Positions 38,608 to 49,273 of a stretch of DNA of 64,000 nucleotides are shown here, one piece after another. A model generated the notes under the pieces. The model saw only the letters and a program-made list of their open reading frames with translations, was not told where the DNA came from and did not search any database. The stretch is from contig JAFLCS010000001.1 of NCBI GenBank assembly GCA_017302105.1, positions 62,001 through 126,000 of the forward strand, read 5' to 3'. The position numbers and the translations under genes are program-made. Source of the stretch: Caulobacterales bacterium. Lineage in GTDB: Bacteria; Pseudomonadota; Alphaproteobacteria; Caulobacterales; Caulobacteraceae. Position 1 is the stretch's first letter. The number at the start of each line of letters is the position of its first letter.

Positions 38608-39141
38608 ATGATCCGCGCCCTGCCTCTTGTGTTCGTCCTGGCCGTGTCCAGCCCCGCCCTGGCCCAGGGCGGCCCGCCGCCTCCCGAGGTCCAGGTCTGG
38701 TTGGACTTGCCCCATTTTGAGGGATCCGTGCCAGCAGAGATCCAGGCGGCGGCTGAGGCTTCGGCAAGTCTGCTGGGCTCCATTGAGGACCGCCCCGACC
38801 AGTCCGGCTGGTTCACGCCTGCGCCCTGGCCGAATAGTCCCTTCGCCCGCGATTGCTATTCTGGCTCTACCGACGAGGCCACCGCCTGTGTGCGAGCGGC
38901 CTTTCAGCGATCCCCCGAATGGACACAGCCGCCGGTGGCCCGCGCCTTTGTCAGCGTTCGCCCGGCTCTGGACGGTGCCCTGGACTGGGCCTGCACCGGC
39001 ATCGGCGCCGAGCCGACCAACGCCGAGGCTCAGATCGTGCGCTTCACGCCCGCGGACTGGGACAATGAAGCCGCCTTCTGGCAGGCGCGGCGGTCCGCCG
39101 CCGCCTGCGTCATGGCCGCCGCCGCTGAAAGCGGCTGGTAG
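38608..39141 (+). CDS. Secreted protein with paired cysteines, unknown function
   Basis: 177 residues with a signal peptide (MIRALPLVFVLAVSSPALA). The mature chain has four cysteines (in RDCYSG, TACVRA, WACTG and AACVM), suggesting two disulfides, and a Trp-rich composition. It does not match a family I know. It starts 114 bases from the divergent fabI start and ends directly next to the convergent antiporter gene. Confidence 0.72.
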   Translation: MIRALPLVFVLAVSSPALAQGGPPPPEVQVWLDLPHFEGSVPAEIQAAAEASASLLGSIEDRPDQSGWFTPAPWPNSPFARDCYSGSTDEATACVRAAFQRSPEWTQPPVARAFVSVRPALDGALDWACTGIGAEPTNAEAQIVRFTPADWDNEAAFWQARRSAAACVMAAAAESGW

Positions 39142-40329
39142 TCAGGTCTTCGCCGCCTCGCCATCGGCCCGCCAGCGCGCCAGCCGTTTCAGCGCGGGTG
39201 TCGCCGTCACCCCGTGGATTACGATCGAGGCCAGGATGATGAATCCCGTGATGGCCCAAAGCCGCTCGCTGTCGCCAAATTGGCCGTGGTTGATGCCGTA
39301 GGCGATGTAATAGATTGAGCCGACCCCCCGGATGCCGAGGACCGACATCAGCCACTTCTCGCGCCAGGGGAAGGGGGTGCCTGCCAGGGCGAGCATCCCG
39401 GCGACCGGGCGCACGACAAGCAGGATGCCCAGGCCGATCAACGCGTCTGTCCATCGCAGGCTGTCCAGCAATCCGTTGGCCAGCGCCCCGCCGAACAGCA
39501 CCAGCAACCACATGATCAACAGCCGCTCGATCTGGTCGGACAGGTCGTGCATCCGGTGGTGAAAGCTGCTTTCACGTTCGGCCTGGCGAATGGCCAGGGC
39601 GGCCACGAACACCGCCAGAAAGCCATAGCCGTGGACCAGTTCGGTGGCGGCATAGGCGACAAAGGTCGCCGCCAGCGCGACCAGCCCGTCGCCGATCCGC
39701 GACAGGCCGCGCGTGAACAACAGACGCCCGAAGGCGGCCCCGATCAGCCAGCCCATGCCGACGCCCGCGGCCGTCTTCCACAGCACCTTGACCAGGGCCC
39801 ACTCAACCAGCGCCCCATGAATTGCCAGCCCGCCCAGCGAGGCCAGGATGGCCAGATGCACGAACGGAAAGGCCAGGGCGTCGTTCAGCCCCGCCTCCGA
39901 GGTCAGGGCGAAGCGCACCTCGTCCTCGTCACCCGAACCCGGCGGCCCGACCTGGACATCCGAGGCCAGGACGGGATCGGTCGGGGCCATCGATGCACCC
40001 AGGAGCAGCGCCATCGGCAAGGCGAACCCGAGCCCCCAGACGCCAAGAAAGGCCACGGCTGCGATGGTCAGCGGCATGGCGATGGCCAGCAGCCGCCAGG
40101 TCGCTGACCAGCCCTTCCAGCTGAGCGGTCGATCCAGCTTCAGACCGCACCCCATCAGGCTGATGATGACGACGATCTCTGCCAGCCGTTCGACGCGGGT
40201 GTCATAGGTTCGCGGATCCGGGTCAAAGCCCAGGATCCCCGTCGAAAAGATCGCCAGCCCCAGCGCCACGCACAGGATCGCCAGCGTCATCGGCAGGTTC
40301 TTCAGCCCAACCGGGGCCCAGGACACCAA
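39142..40329 (-). CDS. Na+/H+ (cation:proton) antiporter, CPA1/NhaP type
   Basis: 395 residues when read from the first conventional start, a TTG at 40329. Ten or more membrane helices; the ion-binding motif appears as GASMAPTDPVLASDVQVG and ALTSEAGLNDALAFPFV, the TDP and ND residues of CPA1 exchangers. It exchanges Na+ or K+ for H+ at the inner membrane. The frame continues upstream as a complete hydrophobic helix (PYILFLLGLGLVILL), so the true start is probably a CTG at 40383, which has GGAG exactly 6 bases before it and lacks any ATG/GTG alternative. It is divergent from the gene at 40504. Confidence 0.9.
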   Translation of the reverse strand: MVSWAPVGLKNLPMTLAILCVALGLAIFSTGILGFDPDPRTYDTRVERLAEIVVIISLMGCGLKLDRPLSWKGWSATWRLLAIAMPLTIAAVAFLGVWGLGFALPMALLLGASMAPTDPVLASDVQVGPPGSGDEDEVRFALTSEAGLNDALAFPFVHLAILASLGGLAIHGALVEWALVKVLWKTAAGVGMGWLIGAAFGRLLFTRGLSRIGDGLVALAATFVAYAATELVHGYGFLAVFVAALAIRQAERESSFHHRMHDLSDQIERLLIMWLLVLFGGALANGLLDSLRWTDALIGLGILLVVRPVAGMLALAGTPFPWREKWLMSVLGIRGVGSIYYIAYGINHGQFGDSERLWAITGFIILASIVIHGVTATPALKRLARWRADGEAAKT

Positions 40330-40472
40330 CAGAATGACCAGGCCCAGGCCGAGCAGAAACAGGATGTAGGGATCAGGACTCAGGGTCGGCTCCAGTCGAA
40401 CTCACCCGTCTATAGAGCGCCCGACGCCCCAACGCGCAATGCGGCATCGCGGGTCCGTGGAATCCTTTGACC

Positions 40473-40485
40473 GTTACAACATAAC
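40473..40485. promoter_or_regulatory. Zur-box-like palindrome upstream of metal permease gene
   Basis: GTTACAACATAAC, a GTTA-N5-TAAC inverted repeat that fits the Zur operator core (GTTATAATATAAC type) in alphaproteobacteria. It lies 18 bases before the start codon at 40504, where bound repressor would cover the promoter. Assignment to Zur is by motif only. Confidence 0.5.
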
Positions 40486-40503
40486 ATTCTAGAGGGTCGG
40501 CCC

Positions 40504-41178
40504 ATGGGCATTCCCCTCGAGATGACCGGCGATCTGAGCCAGGCCTCGCTCGCCTCGCTGGTCGGGGCGGGCTTTTTCGCGGCCCTGCTGCACGCGGCCC
40601 TGCCGACCCATTGGCTACCGTTTGTGGCGGTTGGCCGGGCCCAGGGCTGGCGCTCGGCAACGACCCTGGCGGTGGCGACGGCGGCGGCCCTGGCCCACAT
40701 CGCCTCGACCGCCCTGGTCGGCTCGCTCCTGACCTTGGCCGGCGGCATCGCACCCTGGATCACCCGGATGCTGCCAGCCCTGTCGGCGGCGGTGCTGTTT
40801 GGTTTCGGTCTCTGGTATCTGGCCCGCAGCCTCATTCGCGCCCCGGCCCTGGCGAGCGTTGGGGCTCAGGCTGTTGAGCGCCCCCGCGTCACTGATGCCG
40901 CAGCGGCCTGGGGCCTGATCGGCTTTCTCGCCGCCTCTCCCGGGGAGGCCCTGCTGCCAGTCTATGTCGGGGCCGGCGTTCACGGCTGGGGCGTGGTGGC
41001 GCTGTTGACCCTCGCCTTCGCGGCCGGAACCGTCCTGGGCATGGTGTCGCTCACCGCCCTGGCCCTAGCCGGGGTCGAGCGGTTCCGGCTCCAGCGTCTG
41101 GCCCGCTTCGAGGGCCTGGCGCTGGGCCTGCTGCTCGTCGGCCTGGCCGTCTTCGTCCTGATCCTGCACAGCCACTAG
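40504..41178 (+). CDS. NicO/UreH-like polytopic membrane protein, putative metal permease
   Basis: 224 residues with six membrane helices. His residues sit inside helices in HAALPTHWLPFVAVGRAQG and in LAHIASTALVG, and SPGEALLPVYVGAG follows, an arrangement like the NicO/HupE/UreH group of divalent-cation permeases in the LysE clan. The substrate could be zinc, nickel or cobalt. AGAGGG is 7 bases before the ATG. The Zur-like box in front and the CDF transporter gene 70 bases downstream support metal transport; the exact assignment is uncertain. Confidence 0.7.
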   Translation: MGIPLEMTGDLSQASLASLVGAGFFAALLHAALPTHWLPFVAVGRAQGWRSATTLAVATAAALAHIASTALVGSLLTLAGGIAPWITRMLPALSAAVLFGFGLWYLARSLIRAPALASVGAQAVERPRVTDAAAAWGLIGFLAASPGEALLPVYVGAGVHGWGVVALLTLAFAAGTVLGMVSLTALALAGVERFRLQRLARFEGLALGLLLVGLAVFVLILHSH

Positions 41179-41186
41179 GTCGATAG

Positions 41187-41199
41187 GTTATACATTTAC
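41187..41199. promoter_or_regulatory. Second Zur-box-like sequence, upstream of CDF transporter
   Basis: GTTATACATTTAC keeps the left half GTTAT exactly and the right half with one change from ATAAC. It is in the 70-base gap before the CDF gene, 49 bases from its start. A CtrA-like TTAT-N7-TTAAC also occurs at 41210-41225, perhaps by chance. Confidence 0.4.
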
Positions 41200-41248
41200 A
41201 ATCAATCACTTATTTGACCTTTAACGACATCCAGCCTAGGGGAGAGAC

Positions 41249-42199
41249 ATGACGCATGATCAAGCCGATCACGACCACTCCCATGGCCCCAGAGGGCACG
41301 ACCACGGCCACGCCCACGGGCCAGGCGGACACCACCACCATGCGGCACCTGAGGACTGGCGCTACGGTGTCGGTCTGATCGTCAATCTGATCTTCGTCTT
41401 CATCGAGTTCGGCTACGGCATAGCTTCTAGCTCGACCGCCCTGATCGCCGACGCCGGGCATAATCTGTCTGATGTTCTAGGTCTGGGCCTGGCCGGCGGG
41501 GCGGCCTGGCTGGCCCGGCGCGCAGCGACCAACAGGCGCACCTACGGCTATCGCAAGGCCACGGTGCTGGCGGCGCTGGGCAACGCCATCATCCTGGTGT
41601 TCGCCTGTGGGGCCATCGCCATCGAAGCGGTTCGGCGCGCCTTCTATCCGCTCGAGGTCGCTTCGACCACCGTCATGGTCGTCGCCGGCATCGGTTTCAT
41701 CATCAACCTGGGCACGGCCCTCCTGTTCCTGACCAGCCGCAAGCACGACCTGAATGCGCGCGGCGCCTGGCTGCACATGATCGCTGACGCAGCCGTCTCG
41801 ATCGGCGTGGTCATCGCCGGTGCCCTGATCCTGTTCACCGGCTGGAGCTGGATCGATCCGCTGGTCGGCCTGCTGATCGTGGTGGTGATCCTGTGGGGCA
41901 CCTGGGGCCTGCTGACCGAGTCGCTGGACATGGCTCTGGATTCCGCCCCCGCCGGCCTCGATGTCGAGGAAATCCGCACCACCCTGGCCGGCCTGCCGGG
42001 CGTGATCGAGGCCCATCATCTTCACGTCTGGAGCCTGTCCACCACCGAGCGCGCCTTGACCGCCCATCTGGTTCGCGCCGAGCCCGCAACAGCCGAATTC
42101 TACGAGCAGGCTCAGACCCTGCTCAAAGCCCGTTTCGGCGTCGGCCACGCCACGTTGCAGGTCGAGACGACGGGTGCGGGCGGTTGCGCGGAGTGCTAA
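41249..42199 (+). CDS. Cation diffusion facilitator, zinc/cadmium/cobalt efflux
   Basis: 316 residues. A His/Asp-rich N-terminus (about residues 3-34) is followed by six helices of the CDF family; the transport-site residues appear in ALIADAGHNLSDVLGLGL (H and D of helix II) and AWLHMIADAAVSIGVV (helix V). The cytoplasmic domain contains GVIEAHHLHVWSLS with the dimer-interface metal site. This is the ZitB/CzcD type, exporting Zn2+ in exchange for protons. It follows the NicO-like permease with a Zur-like box between them. Confidence 0.95.
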   Translation: MTHDQADHDHSHGPRGHDHGHAHGPGGHHHHAAPEDWRYGVGLIVNLIFVFIEFGYGIASSSTALIADAGHNLSDVLGLGLAGGAAWLARRAATNRRTYGYRKATVLAALGNAIILVFACGAIAIEAVRRAFYPLEVASTTVMVVAGIGFIINLGTALLFLTSRKHDLNARGAWLHMIADAAVSIGVVIAGALILFTGWSWIDPLVGLLIVVVILWGTWGLLTESLDMALDSAPAGLDVEEIRTTLAGLPGVIEAHHLHVWSLSTTERALTAHLVRAEPATAEFYEQAQTLLKARFGVGHATLQVETTGAGGCAEC

Positions 42200-42244
42200 G
42201 ATCCAGGTTCTGGGGCCTAGGGGCTAGGGACTGGAGCCTACGCC

Positions 42245-42583
<339 letters not shown>

Positions 42584-42646
42584 TCACGCCAATCCGGGCA
42601 AGGCCGGGACGACGCAGATCGCCCCGCACCGCCACCCACGTACGGC

Positions 42647-44923
42647 CTAGAACGTCCAGCGCAGGGTGACCTGCCACACCGGACCGGCGCTTTCACTTTC
42701 CAGCTCATACTCATCGTAGTCCCGCGCCAGCTGGTCGGCCACATTGTCGAACTTGTCGAACACCTCGTCCTTGGAGGCGTCCAGGATGTTCGTTCCCGTC
42801 AAGCGCAGCACCACATTCTCGCCAAAGCGGCGCTCAACGAACAGCTCCAGATTGTCGCCGTAGGCGGTGCGCACCTCCTCGGCCAGCACCCGGTCAAAGG
42901 CGTCGCCCTGGTGATAGTAGGTCGCGCCAAACGCCGTCTGCCAGGCGGTGATATCGTGGGTAAAGCCGGCCGACAGCACCTGATCGGACTGGCCGTTGAA
43001 GCGGCGCTCGCCCATGAAGTCGTCGACCTGAGAATCCAGCCAGGACCAGTTGAAGAACACGCCCGTATCCGGCAGGCCCAACGCATCCAGCGGCGTCGAA
43101 AGATCCAGTTCCACGCCCCAGACCTGTCCATCGCCGACATTGTCGACCGAATAGATGAAGGTTCCCGGCCCTTCCGAGCCCTCGACGCCGGTGTTCACCA
43201 GCTCGATCAGATTGTCGATGTCGCGGTAAAAGACGTTGAGCCCAGCCACGCCCCGGCGGCCCAATCGGCGCTCATAGCCGACGTCGAAGCCGATGGCGGT
43301 TTCCGGCTGAAGTCCGGGATTGCCGATGAAATCTGAATCGCCGACCTCCTCTTCCAGCAGCGCCGGCGACAGATAGTCAAAGCGCGGCCGCCGCACCGTG
43401 CGCGCGGCCGAGGCGGTGATGCGGTCATCCTCGCTGATCGACCAGCGGATCGCCGCCGACGGCAACAGTTCGGCATAGTCCGACGTGCGCACGCGGTCCG
43501 CCGGGGCGGCGGTCTCGTCGGTGATGGTGGTCTTGGTTGCCTCATAGCGCAGGCCCGCCTCCCAGCGCACCGCACCGGCCCGGCCGGAAATCATGGCCCA
43601 CGGATCGATCCGGGTCTCCTCGATCACCGAGTCCCCGCCGGCCACCGGCGCGAAACCCGAGAACGGCGGCACATTGGGGCGCACGCCCGGCGCATTGGGC
43701 ACATTGAAGCGAATGCGGTCCGCCTCGATGATCAGGCTGTCGCGGGTCTGGCTGGAACCGTCCAGACCGAACTCCAGGGTCACCGCGCCCAGCTCGCGCT
43801 CGTGGCTGATCCGGCCGGTCCATTCCTCATCGAGAATGTCGGTTCGGATCAGATCGGCGGTATAGCGGTCCTCGTCCGGGAAGGGCGTCCCGTCACGCAG
43901 ATATTCGCTCTCGCCCTCGAACTCTTCCTGCTCGTCGGAGATATTGGCGTAGCCGAGCCGCAGCGTCGTCTCGCCGCCCAGTATCTCGCCGCGCCAGCGC
44001 CCGCGCAGCGACAGATTGTCGGTCAGGATGTCCAGATTGTTGTCATTGACCGAGACTAGATTGGCCTCGTCCTGAACGCCGTCGCGGTATTCCCAGGAAT
44101 CCTCGTCCTGATAGCGGTCGGTGCGCACAAACACACCGGCCAGCTCCAGCTCGCCGCCCATCAGCGGGACCTGATAGTTGGCGTTGAAGGAATAGTCCCG
44201 ACCGTCGCGCACATCGGTCTGGACCTCGACATTGTCGAGGGTCCCACCCGGCTCGTCGTAGCGCTCAGAAAACTTGTCCTTGGGACTACGGCGACCTTGC
44301 AGATTGGCCGACACGATCAGACGGCCCGGTCCGACCGCCCCGCCCCAGGTCGCGCCCAGCGATTCGGCCCACTGGTCGTCGTCGTAATAGAGGGCCCCGG
44401 CGCGCACATAGCCGCCGTCCAGCGTCATGGCGTCGCGCAGCACGATGTTGATGGCGCCGGCCACGGCATCGCCCGACCGGTTGGCCGAGGACGAACGCAC
44501 CACCTCGACCCGCTCGATCAGTTCGGCCGGGATCCGATCGACGAAGAACGACCGGTCCACCCCCGCGCCCGGCACCCGCTCGCCGTCGATCAGGATCTGG
44601 GTATAGCCCGGGTCCAGACCGCGCAGACGCGCCCCGTCCGATTCCAGCACGTCCGACAGGAAGGTCACCGACGGTACCCGACGCAGCGCATCGCCGACAC
44701 TCAGGGGTTCGAACCGCTGAAAATACTGTTGGTCATAGGCCAGCACCGGCGCGGTCTCATTGGAGCGATTGCGATAGGTCGCGTGACCCACGACCACGAT
44801 CTCGGCGACGCTGACCGGATCGCCGCCCTCGGACGGCGCGGTCTCGATGACCTCCTGGGCCAGGGCCTGTCCGGCCAGCAGCATCGGCGTTGCGGCGACC
44901 GCGATAAGTAGATTGCGATTCAT
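42647..44923 (-). CDS. TonB-dependent outer-membrane receptor, phytase-linked
   Basis: 758 residues: signal peptide (MNRNLLIAVAATPMLLAGQA), a plug domain with VGDALRRVPSVTFLSD and GVDRSFFVDRIPAELIERVEVVRSS, and a 22-strand barrel ending in VTLRWTF with the terminal aromatic typical of outer-membrane proteins. The start at 44923 was chosen for the signal peptide; the frame is open to 44974. It is divergent from a phytase lipoprotein gene 99 bases away. Beta-propeller phytases are often paired with TonB receptors, so uptake of phytate or its products is the likely function; the substrate is inferred. Confidence 0.93.
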   Translation of the reverse strand: MNRNLLIAVAATPMLLAGQALAQEVIETAPSEGGDPVSVAEIVVVGHATYRNRSNETAPVLAYDQQYFQRFEPLSVGDALRRVPSVTFLSDVLESDGARLRGLDPGYTQILIDGERVPGAGVDRSFFVDRIPAELIERVEVVRSSSANRSGDAVAGAINIVLRDAMTLDGGYVRAGALYYDDDQWAESLGATWGGAVGPGRLIVSANLQGRRSPKDKFSERYDEPGGTLDNVEVQTDVRDGRDYSFNANYQVPLMGGELELAGVFVRTDRYQDEDSWEYRDGVQDEANLVSVNDNNLDILTDNLSLRGRWRGEILGGETTLRLGYANISDEQEEFEGESEYLRDGTPFPDEDRYTADLIRTDILDEEWTGRISHERELGAVTLEFGLDGSSQTRDSLIIEADRIRFNVPNAPGVRPNVPPFSGFAPVAGGDSVIEETRIDPWAMISGRAGAVRWEAGLRYEATKTTITDETAAPADRVRTSDYAELLPSAAIRWSISEDDRITASAARTVRRPRFDYLSPALLEEEVGDSDFIGNPGLQPETAIGFDVGYERRLGRRGVAGLNVFYRDIDNLIELVNTGVEGSEGPGTFIYSVDNVGDGQVWGVELDLSTPLDALGLPDTGVFFNWSWLDSQVDDFMGERRFNGQSDQVLSAGFTHDITAWQTAFGATYYHQGDAFDRVLAEEVRTAYGDNLELFVERRFGENVVLRLTGTNILDASKDEVFDKFDNVADQLARDYDEYELESESAGPVWQVTLRWTF

Positions 44924-45022
44924 AATTCTGTCATCCCCGAGTAACATTTCAGCCGTTGACTGATTGTTGTTCATCTGTGAACTGACACCGCAATAGATGA
45001 GGACGTCGTCGGAGAGCCAGTG

Positions 45023-46129
45023 ATGTTTAGTTCAAACAAATGCGTCAGTTTTATTCTTGTCACATTGGCCGCCTCGACCACGGCAGGCTGCGTGATCTTC
45101 GACCCGGAGGCTTTCTCGGATTCGGCGCGCATGACCCTGGGCGCCGGCACGCCGGTTCCGGCGGCGGCCGAGACCGTCGCAGTCGGCACCACCCGCGCCG
45201 ACGCCGCCGACGATCCTGAAATCTGGGTCGATCCGGCCGATCCCACCCGCGCCGTCATCCTGGGCACCGACAAGCAGGCCGGCCTTTACGCCTACAGGCT
45301 GGACGGAAGCGTGCTCAGCTTCATCCCGGACGGGCGGCTCAACAATGTCGACCTGCGCGGCGGCGTCTCAACGCCCTGGGGCGAGCGGGTTCTGGTCGCG
45401 GCCAGCGACCGGGGCCGGATGGGCGCGGCGCTGTATCTGATGCATCCCTCCACCTTCGAGCTGACGCCCTGGGGCGTGGTCCCGCTGGACCTGACCGAGC
45501 CCTACGGCCTGTGCGTTGGGCGGCGCGGCGATGATGTGCTGGTCTTCGTCAATTCGACCGACGGTCAGGTGCGCCAGCTGAACGTCTCGGCCGGGGCCGA
45601 CGGATCGCTACAGGCGCGCGAAGAGCGCCGCTTCTCGGTTCCGACCCAGCCCGAGGGCTGCGTCGTCGATGATGCGCGCGGGCGGCTCTATCTGGGCGAG
45701 GAGTCCGCCGGCATCTGGCGCTTCGACACCGCTGCGTCAGGCCCGACCCAGGGGCGTCTGATCGAGGCGGCCCCGTCCGAACGCCTGACCCCCGATGTCG
45801 AGGGCCTGACCCTGCTGCACGAGCCGGACGGCGCATCGTGGCTGATCGCCTCGTCCCAGGGCGACGGTGCCTTTGCGGTTTACCGTGCCGACGGGCCCGA
45901 GCTGGTCTATCGGGGCCGCTTCTCGGTCTATCCGGCAAACGGCGTGGACGCCGTCACCGGCACCGACGGCGTCGCCGCGCTCGGCGGTCCGGTCGGCCCA
46001 TACGGGTCCGGCCTCGTCGTCATGCAGGACGACGCCGACACCGAAGGCGAAGCCCCTCAAAGCCGCCGCGAGCGCCAGAATTTCAAACTGGTCGACTGGG
46101 CCGAGATCCGCCGCGCGCTGGGCCTCTGA
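45023..46129 (+). CDS. Beta-propeller phytase, lipoprotein
   Basis: 368 residues. A lipoprotein signal with the lipobox TTAGC anchors it to a membrane facing the periplasm or surface. The family signature DDPEIWVDPADPTRAVILG and GTDKQAGLYAYRL, then DGQVRQLN and DVEGLTLLHE, match beta-propeller (3-)phytases, whose Ca2+ ligands are these Asp/Glu loops. It removes phosphate from phytate. GGAGAG is 6-8 bases before the ATG at 45023; a GTG at 45020 is an alternative. Divergent from a TonB receptor. Confidence 0.93.
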   Translation: MFSSNKCVSFILVTLAASTTAGCVIFDPEAFSDSARMTLGAGTPVPAAAETVAVGTTRADAADDPEIWVDPADPTRAVILGTDKQAGLYAYRLDGSVLSFIPDGRLNNVDLRGGVSTPWGERVLVAASDRGRMGAALYLMHPSTFELTPWGVVPLDLTEPYGLCVGRRGDDVLVFVNSTDGQVRQLNVSAGADGSLQAREERRFSVPTQPEGCVVDDARGRLYLGEESAGIWRFDTAASGPTQGRLIEAAPSERLTPDVEGLTLLHEPDGASWLIASSQGDGAFAVYRADGPELVYRGRFSVYPANGVDAVTGTDGVAALGGPVGPYGSGLVVMQDDADTEGEAPQSRRERQNFKLVDWAEIRRALGL

Positions 46130-46134
46130 TCCAT

Positions 46135-46157
46135 CCTTCTCCCCCAGGGGGAGAAGG
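46135..46157. terminator. Palindrome between phytase gene and typA
   Basis: CCTTCTCCCCC (46135-46145) and GGGGGAGAAGG (46147-46157) are perfect complements around one base, giving a practical stem of about 9 base pairs. It occupies the 33-base gap between convergent genes and probably ends both transcripts. There is no long T-run. Confidence 0.55.
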
Positions 46158-46162
46158 GCTCC

Positions 46163-47995
<1,833 letters not shown>

Positions 47996-48105
47996 TTTTC
48001 AGGATCGGTCAGGGGCGGCCACAGCTGGTCCGGGCCGCCGGTCAGGGAAGGGTTTCGGGGAAGCGCGCGCCTCATACCCGTGACCGCGCCGAAAAGCCAG
48101 TCCTG

Positions 48106-49161
48106 CTATGCCCCGACCAGCAAGAGCGCCGGGATGAAGGCCAGGACCAGCAGCAGCAGGACCGTCAGCAAGCTGGTTGCCGCCACGCGCGGCCCCGCCC
48201 GCACCAGGCCTTTCGGATCGACGCCTAGACCCAGGGCTGCCATGGCCAGCACCGTCAGCACCTTGACCACACCGCTGATCCGGTCCGCCAGGCCGGCATC
48301 AATCCACCCCAGCGACCGGACCACCAGCAAGGCCAGAAAGGCCACGATAAACCACGGCACCAGCTGCATCAGCTCCGGTCGTCGCGTCGGTGCCTCACCC
48401 TCGACCTCCGCAAGGCGTGGGGCCAGCAGACCCAGCACGAAACAGACCGGCCCCAGCATCAGCACCCGCGCCAACTTGATCAGGGCCCCGACCTGAAGAG
48501 CCACAGGGCCCATCGGCGCAGCAGCCGCCAGCACCTGGGGCACGGCATAGACCGTCAGACCGGCCAGCACCCCATAGGACGGCTGAGCCATGCCCAGACC
48601 GGCACCCAGGAATGGCAAGAGCAGCACGACGATCACCCCGATTACGGCTGTGAAGGCGATGGCAGCGGCAACATCGCGCGCCTCGGCCCGGATCACAGGT
48701 GCCACCGCCGCAATGGCCGAATTGCCGCAGATGGCATTACCCGCCGCGATCAGGATCGCCATCCGGGCCGGCAGGCCCATGGCCCGGCCGATGGCAAAGC
48801 CGCCAATCAGGGCGACGGCGACGAAGACGACAACGCCGGCCAGTAGCGGCAGGCCCGCCGAGGCCAGGGCCTGGGCGCTGACCGTCGCGCCCAGCAGGGC
48901 GACCGCGACCTCGAGAACCGGCTTGGCGGCAAAGCCGATGCCCGGCTGAAAACGCGGCCCCGGCGTCCACACGAGCCGGATTAGCACGCCCAGGAGAATG
49001 GCCAGCACCAGCGGCTCGATCCAGGCATGGCCGAACAGCTGTGCCTCCAGCCGCCCCAGTCCCCATGCGATCATCCCGACCGCTACGCTGAGCAGGAGCC
49101 CGGGAATCAACGCCGGGGCGCTTGGCAGGCTCCAACTGCGGCTGTTTGGCCGACCGCTCAT
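48106..49161 (-). CDS. YeiH/PSE family putative sulfate exporter
   Basis: 351 residues with about ten to eleven membrane helices. The family motif is AAGNAICGNSAIAAVAPVIRA in the middle of the chain, preceded by the WIEPLVLAILLGVLIR segment. The family is annotated as putative sulfate exporter on weak evidence; the real substrate is unknown. The start at 49161 was chosen because the helices begin soon after it; the upstream 30 residues of open frame are basic and unlike relatives. Divergent from the Bcr/CflA gene. Confidence 0.87.
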   Translation of the reverse strand: MSGRPNSRSWSLPSAPALIPGLLLSVAVGMIAWGLGRLEAQLFGHAWIEPLVLAILLGVLIRLVWTPGPRFQPGIGFAAKPVLEVAVALLGATVSAQALASAGLPLLAGVVVFVAVALIGGFAIGRAMGLPARMAILIAAGNAICGNSAIAAVAPVIRAEARDVAAAIAFTAVIGVIVVLLLPFLGAGLGMAQPSYGVLAGLTVYAVPQVLAAAAPMGPVALQVGALIKLARVLMLGPVCFVLGLLAPRLAEVEGEAPTRRPELMQLVPWFIVAFLALLVVRSLGWIDAGLADRISGVVKVLTVLAMAALGLGVDPKGLVRAGPRVAATSLLTVLLLLVLAFIPALLLVGA

Positions 49162-49273
49162 CCGGCGCGAATCCCCGTCTCGTCTCGACCCTCCGATAGA
49201 CCGTTGCGGCGGCGTCGGCAAAATCCGGGCCTTCAGGGGTTCCTTTCGCACCCGCGAACACCTTTATGGGGGG

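Noticed and set aside
41210-41225. CtrA-like TTAT-N7-TTAAC before the CDF gene
   Set aside because: One mismatch in a short degenerate motif close to the ribosome-binding region; no cell-cycle context. Mentioned only as a note.
44928-44934. Possible Pho box before the phytase gene
   Set aside because: Only one CTGTCAT half-site matches; the expected second repeat 4 bases later does not.
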